Source of the DNA: Butyricimonas paravirosa
GTDB taxonomy: Bacteria > Bacteroidota > Bacteroidia > Bacteroidales > Marinifilaceae
Reading direction: 5' to 3'
Assembly: GCF_032878955.1 (NCBI RefSeq)
Contig: NZ_CP043839.1
Span: 2,356,001 to 2,420,000, forward strand
Length of the DNA: 64,000 bases
Part shown: positions 43,419 to 51,322 of the stretch, piece after piece
Layout of the letters: every line of letters starts with the position of its first letter
How positions within the stretch are numbered: position 1 is the stretch's first letter
Translations under genes and position numbers: made by a program
Notes under the pieces: model-generated
Databases searched by the model: none
What the model was told of the DNA's origin: nothing
The model's input: only the letters and a program-made list of their open reading frames with translations

Positions 43419-43682
43419 TTAATTTTTCTCCTCTCCCTTCGTTTTGGGTTTCCGCATGATACCCCAGAAAACGAAACCAAAACCGAATAACACCACGATG
43501 GGCGCTAACGTGATCCGGCGAAAACTAAAAATGTCATAATTAAATGTATCGGGCGAATCCGCTCCCCCTCCCATCATCAAGAGGAAACCCACTATAACGA
43601 TCCCGAAACCGATCAGGATCATCTTGTAATTATCCTTCGGTATAGGAAAACCGTCTTTTTTTTCGTTTAAAATTCTTGCCAT
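43419..43682 (-). CDS. DUF3098-family membrane protein
   Basis: An 87-residue protein with two membrane segments (about 20-41 and 58-76) and a basic C-terminal tail (RKPKTKGEEKN). The opening FPIPKDNYKMILIGFGIVIVGFLLMMGG is the DUF3098 signature. The family sits between ftsX and uppP in most Bacteroidetes. The function is unknown, but the place suggests a role in division or wall synthesis. Confidence 0.88.
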   Translation of the reverse strand: MARILNEKKDGFPIPKDNYKMILIGFGIVIVGFLLMMGGGADSPDTFNYDIFSFRRITLAPIVVLFGFGFVFWGIMRKPKTKGEEKN

Positions 43683-43692
43683 ATATTTTTAT

Positions 43693-44559
43693 TTACACGT
43701 ATAAATCATTCAAATCCCGCCGCAAATAACGACGTACCGAGAACCAAGCCGAGAAAAATGACAACACCACCCCGGAAAGGATCACGAAACCCACCATCAA
43801 CAGGATCACGTCCTGCCGCATAATATTAATCACGTTCCCCACGTTCTCCTGCACGAAAAATATCGCACCCAGCAACACCAAGTTAGCGATCAGAGCCCCG
43901 AAGAACCCTCTCCACATACTCCCGTACACGAAAGGCTTGCATATAAAAAACGGAGTAGCCCCCACCAACTGCATCGTCTTGATCAACAGTCGCTGCGAGT
44001 AAACCGCCAAATGAATCATGTTACGAATCAACGTGAACGAAATCAACACCAACACCGCCCCGACAATCAAAAAGATAATCGTGATCCGCCGTATGTTTTC
44101 GTTAATACTCTCGATCATGGATTTCTGGTAATATACCTCGTGAATAATATCAAATCTTGCTAATCCTTTCTCTATCATCGCCAGCGAATCGTTATTCGCG
44201 TATGCCGGATTCAATTTGATCTCAATGGAAGGCAACAAAGGATTAGCTCCCAATATCCGTTCAAAATCCTCTCCCATCTCTTTCTTGAAAGACTTCGCCG
44301 CCTGTTCTTTGGTAATATACTTCGAAGTGTAAACGTAAGGTTGGGTATCCAAAATCTTTTGCACCCGCTTGATCTCCACCTCATTCGTGTTATCCTTCAC
44401 GATCACGGCAAAACCGATATTCCGTTTCACGTGATCCGAAACCGCCCGAGCATTCAATAAAATAAATACAAGCATACCGACCACAATCAATACCAGAGAA
44501 ATACTGATTGTGGGAACAAAATAAGCACTTTTTCCCTTTCTACTTTCTGTCCGCGACAT
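43693..44559 (-). CDS. ftsX: Cell division protein FtsX-like permease
   Basis: A 288-residue membrane protein with four membrane segments: one at about 17-37, three between about 165 and 280. A periplasmic domain (about 45-150, ending in MIESINENIRRI) lies between the first and second. With FtsE it controls peptidoglycan hydrolases at the septum. FtsE is not next to it. It heads a run with DUF3098, uppP, truB and queA. Confidence 0.9.
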   Translation of the reverse strand: MSRTESRKGKSAYFVPTISISLVLIVVGMLVFILLNARAVSDHVKRNIGFAVIVKDNTNEVEIKRVQKILDTQPYVYTSKYITKEQAAKSFKKEMGEDFERILGANPLLPSIEIKLNPAYANNDSLAMIEKGLARFDIIHEVYYQKSMIESINENIRRITIIFLIVGAVLVLISFTLIRNMIHLAVYSQRLLIKTMQLVGATPFFICKPFVYGSMWRGFFGALIANLVLLGAIFFVQENVGNVINIMRQDVILLMVGFVILSGVVLSFFSAWFSVRRYLRRDLNDLYV

Positions 44560-44581
44560 TTTTTCTGTCTTAAAAACTTGA

Positions 44582-44612
44582 CAAATATAATCATTCTACA
44601 CCCGAGAACAAC
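44582..44612 (-). promoter_or_regulatory. Probable promoter of the ftsX run
   Basis: On the minus strand GTTG (44612-44609), a 19-base spacer and TATATTTG (44589-44582) lie 22 bases upstream of the ftsX start. Confidence 0.55.
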
Positions 44613-44768
44613 CCATTTCTAAAAAAAAATCGCAAAATCACATCTCCACTAGCCCCCATTCGCCCTCCCGTTCTCCAACATTCACCTCTTTTCCCCTTTA
44701 GTAACTGCATGAAAAACAGTTTTCAAGAAATGAATTAAAAAAATCCTTTGCATTTTCTTATCAAACCC

Positions 44769-44799
44769 TTTGCTGAAAACAAAAAATGCTCTATATTTG
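44769..44799 (+). promoter_or_regulatory. Promoter of the tRNA-Gly/tRNA-Leu operon
   Basis: TTTG (44769-44772), a 19-base spacer and TATATTTG (44792-44799) match the Bacteroidetes consensus exactly, 48 bases ahead of the first tRNA. Confidence 0.78.
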
Positions 44800-44847
44800 C
44801 AATCGCAAAAAAGGAAAGCGTTCCTTGAAAATTTTGCAAGCAATCAT

Positions 44848-44923
44848 GCGAAAATAGCTCAGTTGGTAGAGCATAACCTTGCCAAGGTTAGGGTCGCGGG
44901 TTCGAGTCCCGTTTTTCGCTCCA
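44848..44923 (+). tRNA. tRNA-Gly (GCC)
   Basis: A complete cloverleaf with acceptor GCGAAAA/TTTTCGC, anticodon loop TTGCCAA (anticodon GCC), T loop TTCGAGT and an encoded CCA end (44921-44923). Confidence 0.96.
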
Positions 44924-44927
44924 AGTT

Positions 44928-45012
44928 GCTCGAGTGGTGGAATCGGTAGACACGCGGGACTTAAAATCCCGTGGCCATTGCGGCTGTGCGGGTTCAAGTC
45001 CCGCCTCGAGTA
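44928..45012 (+). tRNA. tRNA-Leu (TAA)
   Basis: A class II tRNA with a long variable arm (TGGCCATTGCGGCTGT region). The anticodon loop CTTAAAA gives TAA. The acceptor CTCGAG pairs perfectly after a G-T first pair. CCA is not encoded, unlike in the tRNA-Gly four bases upstream. Confidence 0.95.
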
Positions 45013-45023
45013 CACGGAATATT

Positions 45024-45056
45024 AAGGAGTTAGTAATCACTAACTCCTTTTATTTT
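45024..45056. terminator. Terminator after tRNA-Leu
   Basis: AAGGAGTTAGT (45024-45034) pairs with ACTAACTCCTT (45039-45049), loop AATC, then a T-rich run. It may also serve the convergent acetyltransferase gene. Confidence 0.85.
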
Positions 45057-45072
45057 ATCCAGAAAACTCTAA

Positions 45073-45609
45073 TCACTTTTTTAAATTATTCCCTCTCGAT
45101 ACCCTAAAAACGATATGTGGCATCTCGACACCCCGGTAGTGTTTGACAAGAGTATCGACCTCCACCATTCCATTCCGCCGAGCCACGTTTTGGGATGCCA
45201 CGTTCGAATCCCGAATAATGGAATAAACCTCGTCAAAATTCAACTCTTGAAAAGCGTACTCCTTACAAGCAATGACCGCCTCTGTGGCAAATCCTTTATG
45301 CCAAAACTCTTTTCGGAATAAATAACCAACTTCCGGCACCCTATTCCCGTTATATTCCTGGTACGTAATACCACATTGTCCGATAAGCTCGCCACTGCTT
45401 TTCTCTATGACCGCCCACAGGGCAAAACCGTCATCCTCGTACCGCCGAAACATCTTATCCAACCATGCCTGAACTTCCTGATCGCTAAAAGCGCCCTCGT
45501 AAGCATACATCACCACGGGATCCTGCAACAATTTACACACCTCGTCAAAATCACCCTGTTCTAACTTTCTTAGAACCAACCGTCCCGTTTCTAATAACAC
45601 GTTTCTCAT
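45073..45609 (-). CDS. GNAT-family N-acetyltransferase (RimJ/RimL type)
   Basis: A 178-residue acetyltransferase. LETGRLVLRKLEQGDFDEVCKLLQD at the start and the acetyl-CoA loop region GYLFRKEFWHKGFATEAVIACKEYAF are typical of the RimJ/RimL-like GNAT subfamily. IRDSNVASQNVARRNGM completes the fold. ATG 45609 (MRNVLLETGR) is preferred to one 26 codons earlier because it fits the family start. The acceptor is unknown. Confidence 0.88.
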   Translation of the reverse strand: MRNVLLETGRLVLRKLEQGDFDEVCKLLQDPVVMYAYEGAFSDQEVQAWLDKMFRRYEDDGFALWAVIEKSSGELIGQCGITYQEYNGNRVPEVGYLFRKEFWHKGFATEAVIACKEYAFQELNFDEVYSIIRDSNVASQNVARRNGMVEVDTLVKHYRGVEMPHIVFRVSRGNNLKK

Positions 45610-45776
45610 TCTTCTATTTTCAGGCAAAAATACCAAAAAAATATTTCCCTCAACAAATAAATCGTACCCGATAAAATAATCGATCATAACAACAATATGT
45701 ATTACCCCCTGTTATCAAATGAAGAAAGGATGAACACTTAAGATAATTACCAGATAATCACAGATTAAAGATCTAC

Positions 45777-45844
45777 CAAAGACGTATCAAAGACGTTCGT
45801 GGACGTCTTTGATACGTCTTTGTAACGAAGTTGATACGTCTTTA
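45777..45844. repeat. 20-bp perfect palindrome plus extra half-site
   Basis: Bases 45777-45796 and 45803-45822 are perfect inverted copies around TCGTGG. Each arm contains AAAGACGT twice in part. A further direct copy TTGATACGTCTTT lies at 45831-45843. A terminator is unlikely, because no T-run follows and genes on both sides already have one. Confidence 0.75.
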
Positions 45845-45983
45845 ACCCCTAAGTACATCGAATATGCAACGGGTAAACACCGTATATTACCCTGAAAAAG
45901 TTTGCCGTAAACCCAAGCAAACCTATGCCAGCATTAAGCCAATTTCGTTATTCTCATCTGGCACTAAAATTGGCTCAAAAACA

Positions 45984-46025
45984 AACTGCCCCTGAAAGTT
46001 TTTTGTTCACTTTTTGGAGGCAGTT
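45984..46025 (-). terminator. Terminator of uptake locus 2
   Basis: AACTGCC (46025-46019 on the minus strand) pairs with GGCAGTT (45990-45984). An inner AAAGT/ACTTT helix lies between them, and TTTGTTTTTG follows. It is about 40 bases after the last gene of the locus. Confidence 0.6.
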
Positions 46026-46066
46026 CTGTACTATACTACAATAGCCTATTTCAAATAAAACACATG

Positions 46067-47455
46067 CTACATTTTTTCCACACGTTCCTTTACAGATTGA
46101 ATATCCTTCGGCTCAGCATCACTTAGCGAGTTATTTTTAATAACTTCCAACACATCAATCAAGAGCCTCTTCGCCCCCTGTTTGTCCCCGATCTCTTCCA
46201 TGAGATCCGCACATCCCCAAGCCGTCGCCGGAGTTCGATCCAACTGATAAGCATAATTTACCCAATCGATACATTTCTTTTTCTCTCCTACATTCTGCTG
46301 ATCGGTAATCTTCCAGTAATGACGGGTAGCACTGATCACGAAAGAGGACAATAGTTTATACTTCACCCCGCCAAACAAACTCGCCATACCCATCGTCTTC
46401 TTTATACTCACAATCGCGGTTGAATCATTCTTCATTTTAGCTGAATCAATCAGCATCTTAAAATGCTGGTTTGTTATCTCTTCCGTTTTTCTCAGGGAAT
46501 CAATGCTATTCTCTTGCTGCTGGGCAATCATATACTCGTTCATCAACGTCTTGAATTTATCGTCCAGACGGTTGTTCGAATAGAAATCCAAACGCAACTG
46601 CTCTGCCGGAAGATAAGATTTACCGCCACCCATCATGGCAGACATTCCATTCTCCAGATTTCCCAACCCGGCCTTCACGCCAAGAATTCCTTCTAACGCC
46701 TTTTCATCCTTCTCTTTCACGCAAGTGGCAAAACAAGCGCTCAAGCTCTTCATCACGGATGCATTCAAACGATTACCCAACTTCTTGTTTTCGCCCTCGA
46801 CCTTCTTGATGCCCTTCACCAAACGATCAAAAAGAACCGGATCAAAAGTAGAAATATTACCTATATTACTCACGTTCTCCTCCAACAACAACTCCCCATC
46901 AGAGAGGCATTTCAAGTACTCGTTCAGGACAATGCCACCGCCTGCCCCGGACTCTTTCAATAAAGCATAATACTCTCCTAGGAAAACTTTTCCCCGTTTT
47001 CCTTGTTCGTATTCCTTCTCCATTGCCGCAATACGGGGAGCCAGCGCGTACAAACGCACAGCTTTCTCTCCTTCAGCGATAAGTTTATCGGCTGTACGGA
47101 CTCCCATAAACTTATACACCAACTCGCCTGCAGCATTCACGAAAACCAACGTCGGGTAAGCCGAAACCTCGTACTTACCCGCTAGTTCCGGTCCTTCACC
47201 TTTCTCCGCGTCAATCTTGTAATTGACGAAATTTTTGTTGAAGTAATCCCCCACGACCTGCTGGGGAAAAGTCTCCGCAGCCATTTTCTTACAAGGACCG
47301 CACCACGTCGTGTACAGGTCTACAAAGATCAGTTTATTCTCCTGTTTTGCTTTCTGTAAAACCTCTTTCCAGCTACCGGTTTCGAACTGAATCCCCTGTG
47401 AAAAAACATTCCATGAGAAAAGCAAAACGACTATTGTTAAAAATATTCTTCTCAT
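46067..47455 (-). CDS. Exported thioredoxin-family protein with helical C-terminal domain
   Basis: A 462-residue protein read from ATG 47455 (MRRIFL), which gives a clean signal peptide to about Gln20. The thioredoxin domain (22-140) has WCGPC at Cys52/Cys55 and the cis-proline loop SAYPTLVF. The remaining ~320 residues are helical and TPR-like. It is a paralogue of the protein at 49904-51310, sharing FVDLYT-WCGPCK, SAYPT and a YLPAEQLRLDFYS/YIPSELLRLNYYS motif. It is the last gene of uptake locus 2, and would reduce or isomerise disulfides in the periplasm. Confidence 0.88.
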   Translation of the reverse strand: MRRIFLTIVVLLFSWNVFSQGIQFETGSWKEVLQKAKQENKLIFVDLYTTWCGPCKKMAAETFPQQVVGDYFNKNFVNYKIDAEKGEGPELAGKYEVSAYPTLVFVNAAGELVYKFMGVRTADKLIAEGEKAVRLYALAPRIAAMEKEYEQGKRGKVFLGEYYALLKESGAGGGIVLNEYLKCLSDGELLLEENVSNIGNISTFDPVLFDRLVKGIKKVEGENKKLGNRLNASVMKSLSACFATCVKEKDEKALEGILGVKAGLGNLENGMSAMMGGGKSYLPAEQLRLDFYSNNRLDDKFKTLMNEYMIAQQQENSIDSLRKTEEITNQHFKMLIDSAKMKNDSTAIVSIKKTMGMASLFGGVKYKLLSSFVISATRHYWKITDQQNVGEKKKCIDWVNYAYQLDRTPATAWGCADLMEEIGDKQGAKRLLIDVLEVIKNNSLSDAEPKDIQSVKERVEKM

Positions 47456-47470
47456 TATTTCTATCAATCG

Positions 47471-48589
47471 TTATTCTCCAAATTGTTCTGCAACTTTTTC
47501 CATCAACAGATCTCCCCGCAATTTGGTAGCGACAATTTTCCCTTCCTTGTCAATCAATAACATAGCCGGAACCCCGCTCACGTTATACAATTTTGCCACC
47601 GGACAACTCCATCCCTTCAAGGAAGAAACATGTCCCCAATTCAAATCGTTCTTTTCAATCGCATTTACCCAATTATCCTTTTTATCATCCAGTGACACGC
47701 TCAGTATTTCAAATCCTTTATCATGAAACTTGTCATATACTTTCTTCACATTGGGAACTTCACGCAAGCAAGGACCGCACCAGGATGCCCAGAAATCAAG
47801 CAAAACGATCTTCCCACGATAATCAGATAAAGAAACATCCTTTCCGTCCGGAGCTTGTAAGGTGAAATCCGGGGCAACACTACCGATGGATGTTTTTTTA
47901 ATATTATCTATTGATGTTTTCAATTTACGTCCTAAATAAGCATTTTTGATACGGGGAGTCAAACCTTCATACATTTTTTCAACTTCCGCCAAATCTCTAT
48001 CCTTGATCACGAAATTATTAATAATCAACGCAGTTGCATGGCAATCGGGATAATTTGTAACCAAGCTGTCAATCGTCCGCACGGTTTTCTCCTTCATAGC
48101 CGTATACATCTGTATTAAAGAGTCCTGCATGGCAGCACTCGTATTCTCATCTCTACCCATGAAGGAAAGTCCCAGCATCATCAACATCTCATCCCGCTGT
48201 GCTAACAGCATTGTTTTAAAAATATCCTGCTCCACGCTCCCCGATATTTCTGCTCTGACATTCTCAATCTCTTTTCCCTTGACCGTTTTTTTCACGGTTA
48301 TGCATTTTACATGAATTGGAATAGAGTCCAAAATAACGATATTCGTACTACCATTTATTTCCAAAATCCGCTCATCCACGTCTCCAAGCGGCTTTTGCAT
48401 TTTAAAACTACCGTTTGCCACGATAGCGGAATCCAATATCTCATATTTTTTGTCTCCCAAGTCCTTTTTTAAATAGACTACTTTTCCATCTCCACCTTCC
48501 CACTCTCCTTGAATGGTATAAGTTGTCTCTTGTTTGGCACACCCCATGAACAACAAGCCTATCAATAATCCACTGATAATTTTTCTCAT
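47471..48589 (-). CDS. TlpA-type thioredoxin lipoprotein with DUF4369 domain
   Basis: A 372-residue lipoprotein (LLFMGC, Cys17). A DUF4369-like beta domain (about 24-125) precedes a helical linker and a TlpA thioredoxin domain (about 237-372) with WASWCGPC and the cis-proline loop SGVPAMLLID. It is anchored to a membrane, unlike its thioredoxin neighbours, which appear soluble. It may pass electrons from an inner-membrane donor to them; that is inference. It follows the thioredoxin gene at 48636 by 46 bases. Confidence 0.9.
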   Translation of the reverse strand: MRKIISGLLIGLLFMGCAKQETTYTIQGEWEGGDGKVVYLKKDLGDKKYEILDSAIVANGSFKMQKPLGDVDERILEINGSTNIVILDSIPIHVKCITVKKTVKGKEIENVRAEISGSVEQDIFKTMLLAQRDEMLMMLGLSFMGRDENTSAAMQDSLIQMYTAMKEKTVRTIDSLVTNYPDCHATALIINNFVIKDRDLAEVEKMYEGLTPRIKNAYLGRKLKTSIDNIKKTSIGSVAPDFTLQAPDGKDVSLSDYRGKIVLLDFWASWCGPCLREVPNVKKVYDKFHDKGFEILSVSLDDKKDNWVNAIEKNDLNWGHVSSLKGWSCPVAKLYNVSGVPAMLLIDKEGKIVATKLRGDLLMEKVAEQFGE

Positions 48590-48635
48590 ACTTCCGGAAT
48601 TATTTTAACATTTTTAAATCAAGTATCGTTTATAT

Positions 48636-49877
48636 TTATTCTGATTTTTTCAAAAATGACTCGAACTCTTTCGCTTTCTCGGCTCTGATTTTCTCGTCCA
48701 TCTTTTTGAATTCTTTTGCCTTTGCATTATTGCCAAGTTTAGCATGCAAAACAGAAAGAGTTCCGTAATAATTAGATTTTAGTTTAGCACTTCCCTTATC
48801 TTCTTCTTTCTGCAAACCTTCAATTAAAACCAAGTACTTCTCTATTATGCCCTTATCTTGACAATATGCCACAAGGTATCGAGCCGTTTCATCCAAATCA
48901 CGATCAGAATAACCCAAAGCCTTGATGTCACGATACATCATCTGGCTTTCGTATACTTCATTCCACTTTTGAGCCAACTCCAATTCATAAATCTTTATTT
49001 TGGCACGATACGTTTCTGCACGTTTCAAATTCCCGCGGTCAATCAAACGTAACAAAGTATCTATTTTTCCTTGCTCGGCAACCAAACGCAAGGGAACCCC
49101 ATTCTCATCAAATTTAATTTCAACCACTCGATCTACTGCTTTTTCCAGCGCCCAACTTAATTGTCTCTCCACGTTATAGCGATCAAATTTCACTTTATGA
49201 GCCAAACGGTCTATATTGAAAATCACGTAGTCAAATTGCGGAGAATAAGGGTTTTTGATAAAAGCCCCCACAAAATCCCAGATTTCTTTTTCCTGCAATT
49301 TTTCCACAGGTATCGTATTCATGTAATCAAGTACGATTTTCTCGATGTCATCTTTCAAGAAGGCTCCTTCCAACGCGGCAACATATTCTTTCAGAAACGC
49401 CAAGTCCCGTTCTCCTGCCTCGTACCTATCACGACAAGCAAACAAACTTTTACCTTCCTTACCCGCTTTCATCCCGGCAATCAATACATCTGCCTCTTGG
49501 AATCCCGCCATTTGATGCATAACTTTTCCTTCCTTATTAATTAACAAGAGTGTCGGGAAACCAATAATATTGGATTTATATTGTTTATACAGATCTTTCC
49601 CCACACCCTTTTCCATATCGTATTTCACGTTGATGAAATTCGCGTTAAAAAAGTCGCCCACGTCTTTGCGAGTAAAAATATCTTTGGCTAAAGCCTTGCA
49701 CGGGCCACACCAAGAGGTATAGCAATCCATAAAGATATATTTGTCCTGCTCTTGAGCCATTTTCAAGACATTTTCCCATTTCTCGCCTTCGATAAAACGA
49801 ATCCCGTCTCCGGCCGACTGCCCGAACGAAAACAAGGCCAAACATAAAAATTGTACTATAAATCCAATCTTTTTCAT
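48636..49877 (-). CDS. Exported thioredoxin-family protein
   Basis: A 413-residue protein from ATG 49877 (MKKIGF), with a signal peptide to about Gln20. The thioredoxin domain (25-140) carries WCGPC at Cys57/Cys60 and IIGFPTLLLI. The C-terminal ~270 residues are helical (LKEYVAALEGAF, KWNEVYESQMMYRD) and end in a charged helix. The C-terminal domain is clearly related to the protein at 52799-53764 of the same locus, which has lost the thioredoxin part. It is cotranscribed with the neighbours at gaps of 26 and 46 bases. Confidence 0.87.
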   Translation of the reverse strand: MKKIGFIVQFLCLALFSFGQSAGDGIRFIEGEKWENVLKMAQEQDKYIFMDCYTSWCGPCKALAKDIFTRKDVGDFFNANFINVKYDMEKGVGKDLYKQYKSNIIGFPTLLLINKEGKVMHQMAGFQEADVLIAGMKAGKEGKSLFACRDRYEAGERDLAFLKEYVAALEGAFLKDDIEKIVLDYMNTIPVEKLQEKEIWDFVGAFIKNPYSPQFDYVIFNIDRLAHKVKFDRYNVERQLSWALEKAVDRVVEIKFDENGVPLRLVAEQGKIDTLLRLIDRGNLKRAETYRAKIKIYELELAQKWNEVYESQMMYRDIKALGYSDRDLDETARYLVAYCQDKGIIEKYLVLIEGLQKEEDKGSAKLKSNYYGTLSVLHAKLGNNAKAKEFKKMDEKIRAEKAKEFESFLKKSE

Positions 49878-49903
49878 AATCAATCCTATTTACAAATATG
49901 CTA

Positions 49904-51310
49904 TTATTTTAATTCATCCAATTTTGCCTGACAAGCTTTCACGTCACTCTCTTCGACCCCGGCCGCTGAACTTCCATCTTTCAATCCCAAGGTCAAAACT
50001 TCTTTCGCTTGTTCCTTTTTATCCAAGGCCAATAACTTATCGGCCACGTATGCCGCCGTCTTTGCGGAAGGGCTCAACTGATGTAAAAACACGTACCAAC
50101 CGGCAACCCGATCCTTGTATGCCGCATCTTTCTCTCCTGTATATATCTCCTCGTAACGTTCCACGTTCTCAACCATACTCGTTGAAGTATAGTAATCATC
50201 GATACTTGAAAAAGCGAACATCATCGCGTTCAGTTTTCTCGCTGCCTGATATTCCTCTTCATTCCCACTTTCTTTTGCCTCTTTCAACTTAGCCTCCATG
50301 GCCTTTAGCATGGCAATTTTCTCCTTATGAGTTTCCTCATATTTTTTCTGAAGTTCCGCTATATAACTGATAAAAAGCTGATTAAACTTATCCAGTTTCT
50401 TTTTAGCCGAATAATAATTTAAACGTAGTAATTCAGAAGGGATATAGATATTTCCTCCCCCCAATGAAGCCGCCGTGGCACTATCCTTACCTCCCGTCGC
50501 CTTAAATAAACGATCTTTCAAAGCCAGCACTTCCTCAAAGTTTTCCTCTTGATCGGCTTGTGCCGTCTTTTGAACGCTAGCACTCAAGAAAGTACAAATC
50601 GCTTTATTCACGGCAGTAGAATGTTTTTTGTCCTTCGCCGGATTGACAGCCTCCGCACAAGCCGCATCCACCAAGCGGTTGGCTAATTTCTTGTCGAAAA
50701 CCGTGATTTTGGCAATACGAGGAACATTGACAGAATCCAATAAATGAGCATCGTCCACCAATGCAAAATAATCAAGTAATACATCGCTACAATCCAATCC
50801 GGATTTGTCTTTCAATATAAAATACTGATTCAAAAATTCTTTATCCCGGTTGCCTTCCTCGTATTTTTTCATGTATTTCTTCAATTCCGGTTGTGCGGCA
50901 AACGCATCCACGGCCTTCTCGCCTTCCTTGATAAACATATCCACGGTTTTACCGCCCAGGAAACGATAAACCAATTCCCCGTCCCCATTAACAAAAAGGA
51001 ACGTGGGATAAGCAGATACTCCAAATGTTTTCGCAACCATTTTCCCGTCTTCACTCTTTTCTGCATCCAATTGCAAATTCAAAAAATGAGCGTTATAATA
51101 TTCGCCGACTTTAGCTTGCGGGAATACATTATCCGCCATGTGCTTACAAGGTCCACACCATGAGGTATATATATCTATAAATACCAGTTTATTCTGTTTT
51201 TTCGCCATTTCCAGTACCTCTGCATAACGCCCCTTTTGGAAGTCGATCCCCTGTGAAAACACGGTTAAACCAGTGATTAAAATCGTCACTAACAATACTA
51301 ATTTTTTCAT
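49904..51310 (-). CDS. Exported thioredoxin-family protein with helical C-terminal domain
   Basis: A 468-residue protein with a signal peptide (to about Gln20), a thioredoxin domain (22-140; WCGPC at Cys52/Cys55, SAYPTFLFV) and a long helical remainder with a charged coiled stretch (about 325-365). It is a paralogue of the protein at 46067-47455, so the locus carries a duplicated pair. It follows the C25-like gene by 12 bases. Its substrate is not known; the neighbouring cysteine-dependent peptidase-like protein is one candidate. Confidence 0.88.
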   Translation of the reverse strand: MKKLVLLVTILITGLTVFSQGIDFQKGRYAEVLEMAKKQNKLVFIDIYTSWCGPCKHMADNVFPQAKVGEYYNAHFLNLQLDAEKSEDGKMVAKTFGVSAYPTFLFVNGDGELVYRFLGGKTVDMFIKEGEKAVDAFAAQPELKKYMKKYEEGNRDKEFLNQYFILKDKSGLDCSDVLLDYFALVDDAHLLDSVNVPRIAKITVFDKKLANRLVDAACAEAVNPAKDKKHSTAVNKAICTFLSASVQKTAQADQEENFEEVLALKDRLFKATGGKDSATAASLGGGNIYIPSELLRLNYYSAKKKLDKFNQLFISYIAELQKKYEETHKEKIAMLKAMEAKLKEAKESGNEEEYQAARKLNAMMFAFSSIDDYYTSTSMVENVERYEEIYTGEKDAAYKDRVAGWYVFLHQLSPSAKTAAYVADKLLALDKKEQAKEVLTLGLKDGSSAAGVEESDVKACQAKLDELK

Positions 51311-51322
51311 CTTACAATCCCT

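Larger units (their letters stand above)
45610..46066. other. Intergenic region with a large hairpin
   Basis: No gene is supported. It holds the palindrome at 45777-45822 and the terminator of uptake locus 2 at its right end. Confidence 0.5.

Noticed and set aside
44791..45015. 74-residue open frame antisense to the two tRNA genes
   Set aside because: It is the mirror of tRNA-Gly and tRNA-Leu; frames of this kind (with NGTRTRDP- and SRRDLNPHS-like strings) arise from tRNA sequence and are a known source of false proteins.
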